A stretch of DNA of 64,000 nucleotides from contig CM064632.1 of the NCBI GenBank assembly GCA_032717465.1, positions 30,742,296-30,806,295 of the forward strand, written 5' to 3'. Source of the stretch: Coenobita brevimanus. Its lineage: Eukaryota; Arthropoda; Malacostraca; Decapoda; Coenobitidae. This document shows positions 9,362-20,639 of this stretch, in pieces. Positions within the stretch are counted from its first letter, which is position 1; each line of letters begins with the position of its first letter. Under the pieces are notes generated by a model that had not been told where the DNA came from, searched no databases, and saw only the letters and a list, made by a program, of their open reading frames with translations. A program made the position numbers and the translations under genes.

Positions 9362-11950
9362 TTGTCTACAAGACACCCTGTAAACAACGTACCCGTACAT
9401 AGTGTCGCGCCACATCATTATACATTTTTCGATTTATTCAATGCAAATGTAGTAATATACAGTAAGCACAGATTAGGATCTGCACAGATAGCCCTGAGTT
9501 AATGGTCACTACTCTTACTTTTGACCTGTGATGGGCTGTGGATCACTGAGGGTCCCTGTTAGTCAATGACCACCATCGAGACTTTTTTTAATGTACCAGG
9601 GGTCACTGCTTCAGGAGGAAACTTGTGTACTTGTCCTACATGGGAGAGTTCCTTGTCTCAGTGGAGTGAACGGAGCTAGGGCCTGATTGACTGCTGCCTA
9701 CCTTAAAAGCGCCAGGCAAGATTGCCGCACCACCCCTAAACATCCACACTGTGCAATCCCATCGTGTCTACAGGACACCCTGTAAACTTAACATAGGGTT
9801 GTGTCATGTAATTATACATTTTTTTATTTACTCAATGCAAGTGAGGTAATATACAGTAAGCACAGATTGGGATCAGCACAGATAGCCCTAAGTTAATGGT
9901 TACTACTTTTACTTTCGACCTGTGATGGGCTGTGGATCACTGAGGGTCCCTGTTAGTCAAGTGACCACCATCAGGATTTTTTTAATGTTCCAGGGGTCAC
10001 TGCTTCAGGATGAAACTTGTGTACTTGTCCCACATGGGAGAGTTCCTTGTCTCAGTGGAGTGAACGGAGCTAGGGCCTGATTGACTGCTGCCTCCCTAAA
10101 AAGTGCCAGGCAAGGCTGCTGCACCACCTCTAAACATCCAATCTGTGCATTGTACATCCAAACTGTGCACTGTGCAGTCCCCTTTGTCTAAGACGCCCGT
10201 CTTATATATTTTTCAATCTCCCCAATGCAAAGAAAGTAATATAAACACAGATTAGGATCTGCACAGATAGCCTGGAGTACCACTCCTAAACGTCCACACT
10301 GTGCAGTGTGTAGTTTCCACGTTATGTCCATATACTTGCATTAACTCAATGTACCGGTTTATAATGTCATGCTGTACCTATTAGTTTATTTGATTACTTT
10401 CTCTTTCAGGTTACTCATTCAGGTAGCTTATAGACAAAGCATTATAGAATGTGACTTTTCCTTTCCAGTATTTCCTATGAAATTTCCATGTCAGTTTTTC
10501 CATGCTGCATGGTGGTTTTTCTCACTTTTTCCTGGAGGGTTTGGGGGTGGGGGGAGCCTTCTTGCTTTACTATCCTTATCCTTCAGCATGTAGAGTTAGA
10601 TCTTGCAGTCATAGTTTTCTCTGTAACAAGCAGCCTCAAAAGGATCATAAGTCTGTTGCTGTTTGCTTTCCTATGTAATCCTCCTCCTCCTCCAGACTGT
10701 GCACTGTGCAGTCCCCTCGTGTCTGCAAGACACCCCGTAATCTTAACGTACCAGTACATAGTGTCGCAACATGTCATACATTTTTCAATTTACTAAATGC
10801 AAACAAGGTAATACAAGCACAGATTAGGATCTGCACAGATAGCCCTGAGTTAACGGTCACTGCTCTTACTTTTGACCTGTAATGGGCTGTGGATCACTGA
10901 GGGTCCCTGTTAGTCATGTGACCACCTTCAGAATTTTTTTTAATGTACGGTACCAGGGGTCAGTGCTTCAGGAAGAAACTTGGGTACGTGTCCCACATGG
11001 GAGAGTTCCTTGTCTCAGTGGAGTGAACTGAGCTAAGGCCTGATTGACTGCTGCCTACCTAAAATGCGCCAGGCAAGGCTGCTGCACCACCCTTAAACAT
11101 CCACTCTGAGCACTGTTCATCCACACTGTGCACTGCGCAGTCCCCTTTTGTCTTTAAGACACCCCGTCTTATATATTTTTCAATCTCCCCAATGCAAAGA
11201 AAGTAATATAAGCATAGATTAGGATCTGCACAGACACCTCTGAGTTAATGGTCACTACTCTTACTTTCGACCTGTGATGGGCTGTGGATCACTGAAGGTC
11301 CCTGTTGGACAAGTGACCATCATCGGGATTTTTTTAATGTACCAGGGGCCACTGCTTCAGGAGGAAACTTGTGTACTTGTCCCACATGGGGGAGTTCCTT
11401 GTCTCAGTGGAGTGAACGGAGCTAGGGCCTGATTGACTGATGCCTACCTTAAAAGCACCAGGCAAGGCTGCCGCACCACCCCTAAACATCCACACTGTGC
11501 AGTGTGTAGTTTCCACGTTACGTCTACAGACGCCCCATTAACTCAACGTACCGGTTTATAATGTCATGCCATAACTATTAGATTATTTGATTACTTTCTC
11601 TTTCAGGTTATTCAAACTGGTATCTTATAGACAAAGTATTATAGAAAGTGACTTTTCCTTTCCAGTATTTCCTATGAAAATTCCATGTCAGTTTTTCCAT
11701 GCTGCATGATGGTTTTTCCATGCTGCATGATGGTTTTTCCCCACTTTTTCCTGGAGGGTTTGGTGGTGGGGGGTGCCTGCTTGCTTTACTATCCTTATCC
11801 TTCAGCATTTAAAGTTAGATCTTGTAGTCATAGTCTTCTCTGTAACAAGCAGCCTCGAAAGGACCAAAAGGTCTGTTTCTGTTTCCTTTCCCATGTAATC
11901 CTATGTAAACCTCCTCCTCCTCCTCCTCCTCCTCCTCCTTGGCACCAAAT
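9362..11950. repeat. Composite tandem array of two ~400 bp units (A and B)
   Basis: Unit A begins tgtctacaagacaccctgta and includes gacctgtgatgggctgtgg, and has copies at 9362-9764 (403 bp), 9765-10184 (420 bp), 10185-10303 (internally deleted), 10720-11148 (429 bp) and 11149-11498. Unit B contains gacttttcctttccagtat and ends in a CTC trinucleotide run; its copies are 10304-10719 and 11499-11950. The order is A-A-dA-B-A-A-B, so the A..B group has been duplicated. In the second B copy the string tttttccatgctgcatgatgg is itself duplicated. No protein similarity is seen. Confidence 0.88.
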
Positions 11951-11999
11951 GACCCTTCCTTCTGACGTACTCTCAGTGACCTTACTCAGTTGATTTCTT

Positions 12000-12745
12000 T
12001 CAGTTCGTCTTTCTTCTTCTTCTTCTTCCTCTTTAGTATTATTCCTTTCCTCTGTTTCAGCTTTAGCATTTTTCCTCTTCCTCTTCTTATTCTTTCTTTT
12101 CTTTAGTATCTTCGTCTTCTTTAGTATCTTCTTCGTCGTCTTCTTTAGTATTGTCTCCGTATTCTTCCTTAGTATCGTCTTCGTCTTCTTCTTTAATATT
12201 GTCTTCGTCTTGGTCTTTAGTATCGTCTTCGTCTTCTTTAGTATCTTCTTGGTCTTTAGTATCGTCTTCGTCTTCTTTAGTATCTTCTTGGTCTTTAGTA
12301 TCGTCTTCGTCTTCAGTATCGTCTTCGTCTTTAGTATCGTCTTCTTTAGTATCGTCTTCTTCTTTAGTATTGTCTTCCTCTTTAGTATCGTCTTCTTCTT
12401 TAGTATCGTCTTCCTCTTTAGTATCGTCTTCTTCTTTATTATCGTCTGTCTTTAGTATCGTCTTCTTCTTTATTATCGTCTTCCTCTTTAGTATCGTCTT
12501 CGTCATTAGTATTGTCTTCCTCTTTAGTATCGTCTTCTTTAGAATCGTCTTCGTCTTTAGTATTGTCTTCGTGTGTAGTATCGTCGTCTTTAGTATTGTC
12601 TTGTTTAGTATCGTCGTCTTGTTTAGTATCATCGTCTTTAGTATCGTCTTCTTCTTTAGTATCGTCTTCGTCTTTAGTACCGTCTTCTTCTTTAGTATCG
12701 TCTTCGTCTTCGTCTTCGTCGTCGTCGTCGTCTTCGTCGTCTTTT

Positions 12746-12749
<4 letters not shown>
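12000..12749. repeat. TTTAGTATCGTCTTC minisatellite (~0.75 kb)
   Basis: Units of about 15-24 bp (mostly multiples of 3) built on tttagtatcgtcttc, with inserted ttc/gtc triplets. Because the period is a multiple of three, one minus-strand frame reads as long Asp/Glu/Thr/Lys repeats (DDTKE) and several plus frames read as Ser/Val-rich repeats. Unique sequence on either side offers no recognisable domain. I regard this as a satellite and not an acidic protein gene, but expression cannot be excluded. Confidence 0.85.

Positions 12750-12782
<33 letters not shown>
12750..12782. repeat. (CT)n microsatellite
   Basis: Pure CT run of about 33 bp, adjoining the minisatellite. Confidence 0.95.
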
Positions 12783-12785
<3 letters not shown>

Positions 12786-12944
12786 ATCCATCCCCCAGCA
12801 CCCATTTTCTCCAACAAATATAATTAACTCTGGCCATGTAACTGCCACTCCCTTCGCTGATCTCTGTTTGGGCATAAATTTCTTACATCCGGAGCACCAC
12901 AAGGGAAATAACCCGAGCCAGCCTTTCATGATGCCTCTCTGGGC

Positions 12945-13810
12945 TGCGGGTGGGAATACAAAACAATGCGGGGAAGGTGGTGATGCACGACTCGGTCCCG
13001 GGACAAAATTAAAGTTATATTGGCTGGCATGTTGGCTGGGTCGTGTGCTGGGTAGTGAAGGACGTTGTTGCAAAAGGAGAGCTGTATGTGTAGGATGCAA
13101 GCTAGGTTGTGTGCAAGATATTGAAGGATGTTGTTGCAGAAGTTGTGTTGTGTAGTTTGCAGGCTTGTTTGTGGGCAGGGTATTGAGGGACAATGGTGAA
13201 AAAGGAGAGCTGTTTGAGTAGGATGCAGGCTAGGTTGTGTGCTGGATAGTTGTATTGTGTAGGTTGCAGGCTACGTGTGTTCAAGATAAAGGACACTGTT
13301 GTAAATGGAGAGGAGTATTGAAGTGTTATGCGGTGTTGTATGTTAAGTAAGGAAGGCTGTTGGTACAAACGATGAGGTGTACTGAAGTGCTTAGTTTACA
13401 TGAAATGCATAGGAAGTTGCAGGAAAGGTGCATGACTAAAAATGTAATTCATATATGTACAAGAACTGTATGCTAGAGAATGAAGAACAGAAAGGATATG
13501 TATATTGTCTCCTTGGATTTCTCTTTGGGCTGCTGGTGAAAATATTAAACAATGTACAACGAAGTGCAAAAGAGTACAAAGGAAAGTAAACATCAGCAGA
13601 ACTTTTGGTTTTTTCGAGGTCATTTTTTTAGTTAGGTAGGCGGCAACTAACGTGAATAATTTAACAGTAAAAAACAAGGATGCAAAAACGGGGAAGGTGA
13701 TGACGGACGATGCTGTTTGGGAAAAAAATATATTGGCAAGGATGCAGGGTATGTTGTGTGCATTGTGAGTTACATTGTTGCATAAGAACTGGTGTATGGA
13801 GAGTTGTGTG
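12945..13810. repeat. Degenerate ~60 bp tandem repeat with a second, older copy block
   Basis: From about 13020 to 13380, modules resembling ggatgcaagctaggttgtgtg plus ttgaaggatgttgttgcag recur about six times at 60-66 bp spacing with much divergence. The preceding block (gggctgcgggtgggaatac near 12950) reappears as gggctgctggtgaaaatat near 13527, followed by a decayed module near 13730-13810. This suggests an older duplication of the whole segment. No coding function is seen. Confidence 0.55.
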
Positions 13811-13859
13811 CAACATAGTAAAGAATAGATCGCAAGAGACAAAGAAAGGAAAATGGGGA

Positions 13860-14043
13860 ATTGTGTGAGATGATGGAAACTGAGGCTAAAAGAGAGAACA
13901 GAGGAAGAGCAGTGAGGCGGAACGAAGTGGAAAGAGAGGAGGGAGACTGAGAGGATGGTGTGGGGCAAGAGAAGCAGAGGCGAAAACCTCAGAATAAGGA
14001 AGACGGTGGCGGCAAAATGGAGGGAGAAGCTGAGGGGGACGGC

Positions 14044-14108
<65 letters not shown>

Positions 14109-14268
14109 AGTGATTGAAAGAAAGAGGGAGGAAATGGAGAAGAGGAAGGGTAGGCAAGAGGGAGGGAACGCGAAAAGGGAAAGGACGGAGGAGGAAAACA
14201 TGTCGGTGATAAGAGTGGTGGAAGGACAGTAAGGGAAAGTTAAGATCTAAGGAGACTTGAGAGAGGTT

Positions 14269-14312
<44 letters not shown>
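13860..14312. repeat. Purine-rich tract with (GA)n and (GT)n
   Basis: G/A-rich plus strand, with a pure GA run at 14048-14104 and a GT run at 14271-14312. Frames here are compositional. Confidence 0.9.
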
Positions 14313-14316
<4 letters not shown>

Positions 14317-14661
14317 ATCTGTCTCAGGTTAGCTGCATATCTTCTGATCACGCTTGCATGATTTATTCATTGCACGTCAAGCCTTTGATCATTCAAAACT
14401 TCATTTTAAGAAACTAAAATCTCAAAGAACATGAAAGTCTAGTTGAGGCTGAAGTATGGAGGCGGAGTTAAGATAGAGAGATTATGTTGTCGGTTTCAAT
14501 TTTCTTTCGCATATTATTTCGTAGGACGAAATCCAGAATTCCCGCCGCCAAAAATTATACATTAAAGCAAGAATCTTTTATGTGTGTTATGTATTAAAGT
14601 ATCAGTAAATAGGGTGAAGGAGATAATAATATTAATGACTGGCTATCAGTGGTAACACATC

Positions 14662-14928
14662 GTGACGTCACAACAAGCCCTGCCCACGCATGCTTCAGTC
14701 CCTGCCACCAACATCATACATGAAGACGTAGGTGGAGGGGTGGCACATGCATATAGTTGCTCTGAGTTTGTGGTGTTCTTTCGGCAGTTTTTGGCGTTCT
14801 GTCGGCGATCGGCTTGGAAAAGCATGGCTAATAATGCCCATAGGATTAACGAATCATATACCTGGAAGTGTGTAGGACGATTGAGGTGGAAGAGTCAGCC
14901 GAATTACCGTGAACCCGAGGTGAGGTAA
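14662..14928 (+). other. Candidate first exon (88-codon frame ending at a splice-donor-like site)
   Basis: An open frame runs from 14662. An internal ATG at 14824 sits in a reasonable context (aaaagcATGG). The sequence around 14922-14930 (gaggtgaggtaagtgg) contains a strong GTAAGT donor-like motif. The region is not repeat-like, unlike most of the window. The encoded peptide resembles no family I know, and no second exon was found. It could equally be chance. This is the only place where I would look for a host transcript. Confidence 0.18.
14663..14670. promoter_or_regulatory. Perfect CRE palindrome TGACGTCA (candidate)
   Basis: An exact CREB/ATF-type palindrome lies in otherwise non-repetitive sequence. 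About 25 bp downstream is TTCAGTCC, which contains the arthropod initiator-like TCAGT. An 8 bp site is expected by chance about once per 65 kb, so this is weak evidence unless combined with the candidate exon that follows. Confidence 0.25.
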
Positions 14929-14929
14929 G

Positions 14930-15240
14930 TGGTCAAGCGCTCCGCCCTAAAGCTTAATATATCGAAGGTGTATCTCAGTTCTGCCCAGTATCATCATTTA
15001 TTTTTTGTGTTTATGTATTGTAAACTCTGTAGCTTTCACGTATTTATAAATTTATATATTTACTGACTGAAAACTGGCCGATACATTGCGTGATACGATA
15101 GAAATTGCAAAGTTGTTCTGGTTTCTAGGATGCTGTTAACCACTCAGACAGCAAGACATAATTTCTGTGATAATAGTTCAATATTTTACGGTCAATGAAC
15201 GCTTTAAATATCGTTGCATTGAGAAGGTTGGGTTATCGAA
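14930..15240. other. Non-coding stretch, nothing recognised
   Basis: AT-rich sequence with no repeat, RNA gene or protein similarity visible. Confidence 0.4.
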
Positions 15241-15386
15241 TTTGGAGAGGCTTCAAATGGAGGAAAATCATGAAGTAGATGGAGTTTGAAAGATGGGAAG
15301 ATAGTAAAGGGAGGAGGAGGACGGAAGGAGACTGAGGGGTAGAAGTAGGAGGGAGAGAAGAAGGTGGAAGGGAAAGAGGAGCAAAG

Positions 15387-15417
<31 letters not shown>

Positions 15418-15920
15418 TTGATGAGGGAAGGTACAAGGTGGAAAATGTACAAAGGAGTACAAATGAAAGCAAACAGCAAGAAACCTGTCGTTCCATTTGC
15501 GGGTGTTTATTATAGGGAAGGTTATAACAACAAAACTATTCTGTGAGCTACAGAATGTAGGAGGGAGACACTGAGATTGGGGAAGAAAAACGTGGGGGGA
15601 ACAGTAAGATAAAAAAAACAAAAACAAAGATGGTTAGGGAGGAATCGTGGAGAGGAGGATGCGGGAAGACGTGGAGACGAGGGTTAGGGAGAGAGGGAGG
15701 GAGAAATGGAGATGAGGGTGAGAGTGAGAGAGGGAGGGAGAGATGGAGAGGAAGTTGGAGGGAAAACAGGGAAGGAAAGGCGAAATTAAGGCTGGGGGAA
15801 AGGATGACCGAGGAACAGTGGGGGAAAGAGAGAGGCAAGATGAAGGGAGTGTGAGGAAGGAAAGTCGGGGAGAGACGAAAGGGAGGAAGAGGAAGGAGAG
15901 TGATGGAGAGATGCTTAGAT
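15241..15920. repeat. Purine-rich tract with (GA)n
   Basis: G/A-rich plus strand with a GA run at 15387-15414 and GGGAGGGAGAGA-type repeats at 15690-15760. A short less-biased island (15420-15620) resembles sequence near 55.63-55.74 kb, so it may be a decayed dispersed repeat. Confidence 0.75.
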
Positions 15921-15964
15921 ATCGTTAGTAATGATGAATTTTACCCTTCCTTCACCACATCACA

Positions 15965-16276
15965 AAACTGCACAATAATCCACATTGCACCACACCATGC
16001 CACACCACGTACAACACATCCCAGTAAAGCATCACACCATACAACTCCACACCGCACCACACCACACCGCACCGCACCGCACCACACCACACCACACCAC
16101 ATCACACCACACCGCACCGCACCACATCACACCACACCGCACCGCACCACACCACACCACTTCATATCACACCACTTCACATCACACCACTCTGTTCCAG
16201 ACCACATTCTCCACGGTACATCACAACACACGCCAAATCACACCACACCAGATTACATTACACTGCACCACGCCAC
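15965..16276. repeat. (CCACA)n pentanucleotide satellite, left part
   Basis: Imperfect pentamers (caccacacca, ccgcaccgca, atcacaccac). The same satellite resumes at 22944-23080, showing that one array was split by the LTR element between them. Confidence 0.9.
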
Positions 16277-17301
16277 TGTCACGGGGTTTTTATAATATCA
16301 CGGTAATTTTGAAATAAATGCTTAAATGTTATTTAAATTGATAATAATATTCAATAATACTGAAGAGCAGGGACAATGATTGTCTTGCTAAATCGTGCAA
16401 CGATTCTCTAAGAACGAGAATTCAAAAACTTCCTCAACAGTACACAGCAGAGACTAATTACTCACAATTGCTGAATTACTATACTGTTAGCCTCTAGAGA
16501 AAGTTACATCACCCCTGACAATAAATAACTAATACTAATAATAATAACATCAGGTTCTTGCTGATGCATTAACTCCTATCTGGCACAACGGATTTTAAGT
16601 TAATACAACAAGACTGGTCTAAGTACCAGTTATGAAAGCAAACGTTTATGCAAGCTAGGAGCTATATGGAAAATAAGCTTAATTATGGAGAAATGAAACA
16701 AGATTTTACTTTACATTGAGCTCAAGGAAGGAACTGTTAAATTTATTAATCACAAAAAATAAATTTAACGTTACAATTCAAATCAAATTAAATGAGACGC
16801 ACTCACTCACGCAATAGCTAAATACTTACGCCTAGAAAAAAAACACCTTAACTAAACTCTTATGACTAGGGAAATACAAGAAGGAAATACTATAGTCGAT
16901 GAATGCTGCGTATCACCCAAGCTGAACTAGGATGGAAGTACTGAAGAACTGTGGAGTTTGGGTACTAGCTGACCTCACTGCTGGCACAGGACCTCTCTCC
17001 GTCGCAGCAACAACTGGACTGAATTCAAATAATGTATAAGCAGGACGCACAGGCCACCGGAAGAAGGCGTGGCTAACGGTTGAGGGAAGCAGAGGCGAAC
17101 AATAAAGAACAATAGTATCGCTCAGTACAGCACTTAGTGAAGTGCATTAAATCGGTCACTTTTGAAAACAGTGACGAATGTTTTGGAAAGTATACCCCGA
17201 AATGGAGGGAGAAATGGTTAGCTGAGCGATACACAGTGAGTTTTCCACTAATAGTTCGTGGCTTCTCACAAAAAGGAAATGTCGCTAATTGATTCGTGAC
17301 A
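16277..17301 (-). repeat. LTR (3' LTR of the minus-strand element)
   Basis: 1,025 bp with TG...CA ends. It differs from its partner at about 16314-16316 (cac versus agt), in the tactatact/tactgtact and ctctag/ctctgg strings, in one base near 17217, and by lacking one of the actc units seen in the partner near 22440. Confidence 0.95.
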
Positions 17302-17886
17302 TTACGCCCCTACGAAATTAAATTTTTTCCTTATGGGAAAAAATTTGTGGATATATATATATGTATGTACACATCCTAAGTCATTCGCACAAGATTCACA
17401 CTGTGGTGTGTGTGCTATCCTGCTACAGGAGAAAGTCGCAGTCGTCAGTGAGCGAAAAAACCTCGTATTTACGTTAATAGAAGCAAGCTTGAGGGAAAAA
17501 CTCCGTGACGACGGTGAAAATCCTGTACTCAGGTCAAACTGAGCGAAAAGTCGCTACATTTACACTGACAGCTAATTGTTGTGTAGCGTGGTGTATGTAA
17601 TACACGGTGTAGGTGTGACAGTTGTAGTGTAACTGTACCCACGTGTAAAATGACACAGTAAATAATATGGCGACGACCAAGGCAGAGGAGAAGAGGCGGC
17701 AGCGTGCGGCAGACGATCAGCTGGTCCGCACAGCAAAACTGCTACACCCATTGCTGAACCTGCAAAACCAATTGAGGTGGAGCATCAAAAGTGTCAATGA
17801 GACAAAATTTTATCATGTTACAATTACTCTCTCTGCCTAGCAGTCAGTGCTACGACGTACATTCGAGGTCGCCATTAATTATAGCA
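17302..17886 (-). other. Non-coding interior of the LTR element next to the 3' LTR
   Basis: No pol-like frame is seen. The minus strand just before the LTR (complement of 17302-17312) reads AGGGGCGTAA, a short purine-rich string at the position expected for a polypurine tract. The 69-codon frame at 17333-17542 has no recognisable similarity. Confidence 0.5.
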
Positions 17887-19195
17887 CACAATTATGGTCG
17901 GCAAGTTCAGAATCCTTGTGCAAACTCGGGTCTTCCATAGCCTCGAACTGCACACGGGTCCTCAACCTGTGCCTTAACCTACAGTACTGTACTTATATTA
18001 ATATCGGGAAGCTGAGAATCCTTGTGCAAACTTGGGTCTTCCATAGCCTCAGGTCGCCTCTGCAGAGTTCTCACTTCCCCCTTAACCTACAATACAATAC
18101 TTATATTAGTACCGGGAAGCTGAGAATCCTTGTGCAAACTTGGGTCTTCCATAACCTCAAGTCGCCTCTGCGGAGTTCTCTCTCGAACTTCCCCCTTAAC
18201 CTACAGTACAATACTTATATTAGTACCGGGAAGCTGAGAATCCTTGTGCAAACTTGGGTCTTCCATAGCCTCAAGTCGCCTCTGCGGAATTCTCACTTCC
18301 CCCTTAACCTACAGTATAATACTTATATTAGTACCGGGAAGCTGAGAATCCTTATGCAAACTTGGGTCTTCCATAGCCTCAAGTCGCCACTGCGGAGTTC
18401 TCTCTCTCGAACTTCCCCCTTAACCTACAGTACTTCTATTAGTACCGGGAAGCTGAGAATCCTTATGCAAACTTGGGTCTTCCATAGCCTCAAGTCGCCA
18501 CTGCGCAGTTCTCTCTCGAACTTCCCCCTTAACCTACAGTACTTCTATTAGTACCACGATTATGGTCGGCAAGTTGAGAATCCTTGTGCAAACTCGGGTC
18601 TTCCATAGCCTCGAACTGCACACGGGTCCTCAACCTGTGCCTTAACCTACAGTACTTATATTAATATCGGGAAGCTGAGAATCCTTGTGCAAACTTGGGT
18701 CTTCCATAGCCTCAAGTCGCCTCTGCAGAGTTCTCACTTCCCCCTTAACCTACAATACAATACTTATATTAGTACCAGGAAGCTGAGAATCCTTGTGCAA
18801 ACTTGGGTCTTCCATAGCCTCAAGTCGCCTCTACGGAGTTCTCTCTCGAACTTCCCCCTTAACCTACAATACTTATATTAGTATCGGGAAGCTGAGAATC
18901 CTTGTGCAAACTTGGGTCTTCCATAGCCTCAAGTCGCCTCTGCGGAGTTCTCTCTCGAACTTCCCCCTTAACCTACAGTACAATACTTATATTAGTACCG
19001 GGAAGCTGAGAATCCTTATGCAAACTTGGGTCTTCCATAGCCTCAAGTCGCCACTGTGGAGTTCTCTCTCGAACTTCCCCCTTAACCTACAGTACTTCTA
19101 TTAGTACCGGGAAGCTGAGAATCCTTATGCAAACTTGGGTCTTCCATAGCCTCAAGTCACCTCTCAACTTCCCCCTTAACTTACGGTACATAATA
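17887..19195. repeat. ~107-117 bp tandem array, 12 monomers in two six-monomer blocks
   Basis: Each monomer carries agctgagaatccttgtgcaa followed by cttgggtcttccatagcctc and, near its end, cccccttaacctacag. Monomer anchors fall at about 17908, 18013, 18120, 18235, 18341, 18451, 18563, 18676, 18783, 18889, 19006 and 19113. Monomers 1 and 7 share a distinctive variant (tatggtcggcaagtt and cgaactgcacacgggtcctc), so the array is a ~665 bp six-monomer block repeated twice. Open frames across it are incidental. It lies where pol should be in the LTR element. Confidence 0.9.
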
Positions 19196-20632
19196 TGTAT
19201 GTACAGGCCCTGGACATAATGTGTCCTGTGGGGCCAATGGGCGAGACGTCAGGTCTGCACCCACTTCACCACTACCCTGTCTCTCAACTGACTCAGAGAT
19301 TACAGGTGTGGTTATGAATGGCACAGGAAGGGCATGTCCCTGATTAGTGGTGATACTTTGGCACACACTGCAGGAACGGACAAAACTATCTATGTCTCGT
19401 CCCATCCCTGGCCAGAAAAAGTCAGCTCGGATACGGCCCTGGGTCTTCCTTTTGCCCATGTGACCTCCTGAGGCTGAACAATGACCCCAATGTAACACTG
19501 CTAGGCGGTACTTGGCGGGAACGACAAACTGCAGTCGAACCTCGCCCTCGGGTGTTCGTGACTCACGGTAGAGCCGTCCTTGTTTGCGAAGGAACTTGGC
19601 TCGACCTCCCCGTGAATACTTTATCACTCGACCCTTTTGTTTGTTCCGCACAGCAGCAAGTGTCGGGTCAGAATGTTGTTCTTGTACAACAAGTTGACTA
19701 CACATCAGATCTTGCGGCGATTCAATAATCACTGGGGTGACACAGTCTGGAGCCTCAGTCATGGCTCGTGTTACCGCAGCAGCCGAAGTCTGAGTAGCGT
19801 CATCGGAGCAACTATCCTTGACTCCATTAATATTTCCAATGATGAGTTCAAATAAAGGTTCTGGCATGACAACTGCAAGTGTCATACCAGTATAAAATGG
19901 AGATGCCACCTGGATACATGCCTCAGGGAACAATCTCACTGATCCATCAATAAGCTTTGCATGGATCTGTCGACCTGTATACTGCTCAGGCCGGACTAAA
20001 CTCTGCTTAACAGAGCAACCTGAGGAACCATTGTCTCTCAGGACCTTCACAGGAATGCCTCCCACAAACCCTGGCTGTACAAGGAAGGTACTGTCACCTG
20101 TGGGAGGGCCTGTGGAGGAAGCAGCTAGCCACTCATGAGGCTGCTGAATTGATGTGGCAAACATTGTGCCTTGAGGGTTATATTGGGAAGATGGAACATT
20201 GGCCATCTGTGGAGGGGGGTTCACTGTCACTGTGGGACTAGTGAACTGTGGGGAAGTACCCACACTGGTAGGGACGTGACCACCAGGCTGCTGCTGAGGA
20301 ATGAAGGCTGCATTCGCTTCCTGCCTCTTTTGAGCTGGTGGTGAAAAAGTTTGTCCCGACGGTCGGTTGCGAGGCTGATACTGCTGCTGATTAGGGTACT
20401 TGTTGTACCCCTTCCACTCAGGTTTCTGAGTGTTTTGCCCCTGGTCCATCCACTGCGGTTTTGGACCTTGGCCATTATTCTGAGAACGGCCTTGGTGCTG
20501 GGATTCAGTCTGAGACGGCTTCCCAGACTTGGCAGTATCTTTTCTGCTCCAGGTGTTTTGCTTACGAACTTGATACCCGTATGCAGTAAAGAATGCGTCA
20601 GCCTTCTCTGCCATTTGGCTGGCATCTTTCAC
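19181..20632 (-). pseudogene. gag C-terminal region, aspartic protease and integrase zinc-binding domain (LTR element 1)
   Basis: The 483-codon open frame begins with a Gln/Asn/Pro-rich gag segment (about residues 1-170) that has no visible CCHC knuckle. An aspartic protease follows around residue 200, where the active-site triad reads D-N-G (VLRDNGSSG) instead of the usual D-T/S-G, with a second protease-like block (FELIIGN) about 65 residues on. An integrase H2C2 zinc-binding domain follows at about residues 380-425 (HWGH, then HMGKRKTQGRI, FFWPGM, CSVC). The frame then ends, and the integrase core, RT and RNase H are missing. The protease-to-integrase order without an intervening RT matches the element at 42-48 kb. 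Confidence 0.82.
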
Positions 20633-20639
20633 CTGGCAG

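Noticed and set aside
15420..15540. Dispersed repeat shared with 13560 and 55630
   Set aside because: Similarity (caaaggagtacaaa, ttataacaacaaa) is short and interrupted. I could not define ends or be sure it exceeds chance in A-rich DNA.
17847..18551. 234-codon frame with internal peptide repeats (GKLRILVQTWVFHSLKSP)
   Set aside because: It reads through the ~110 bp satellite monomers and is broken by length changes between monomers; other monomers fall into other frames.
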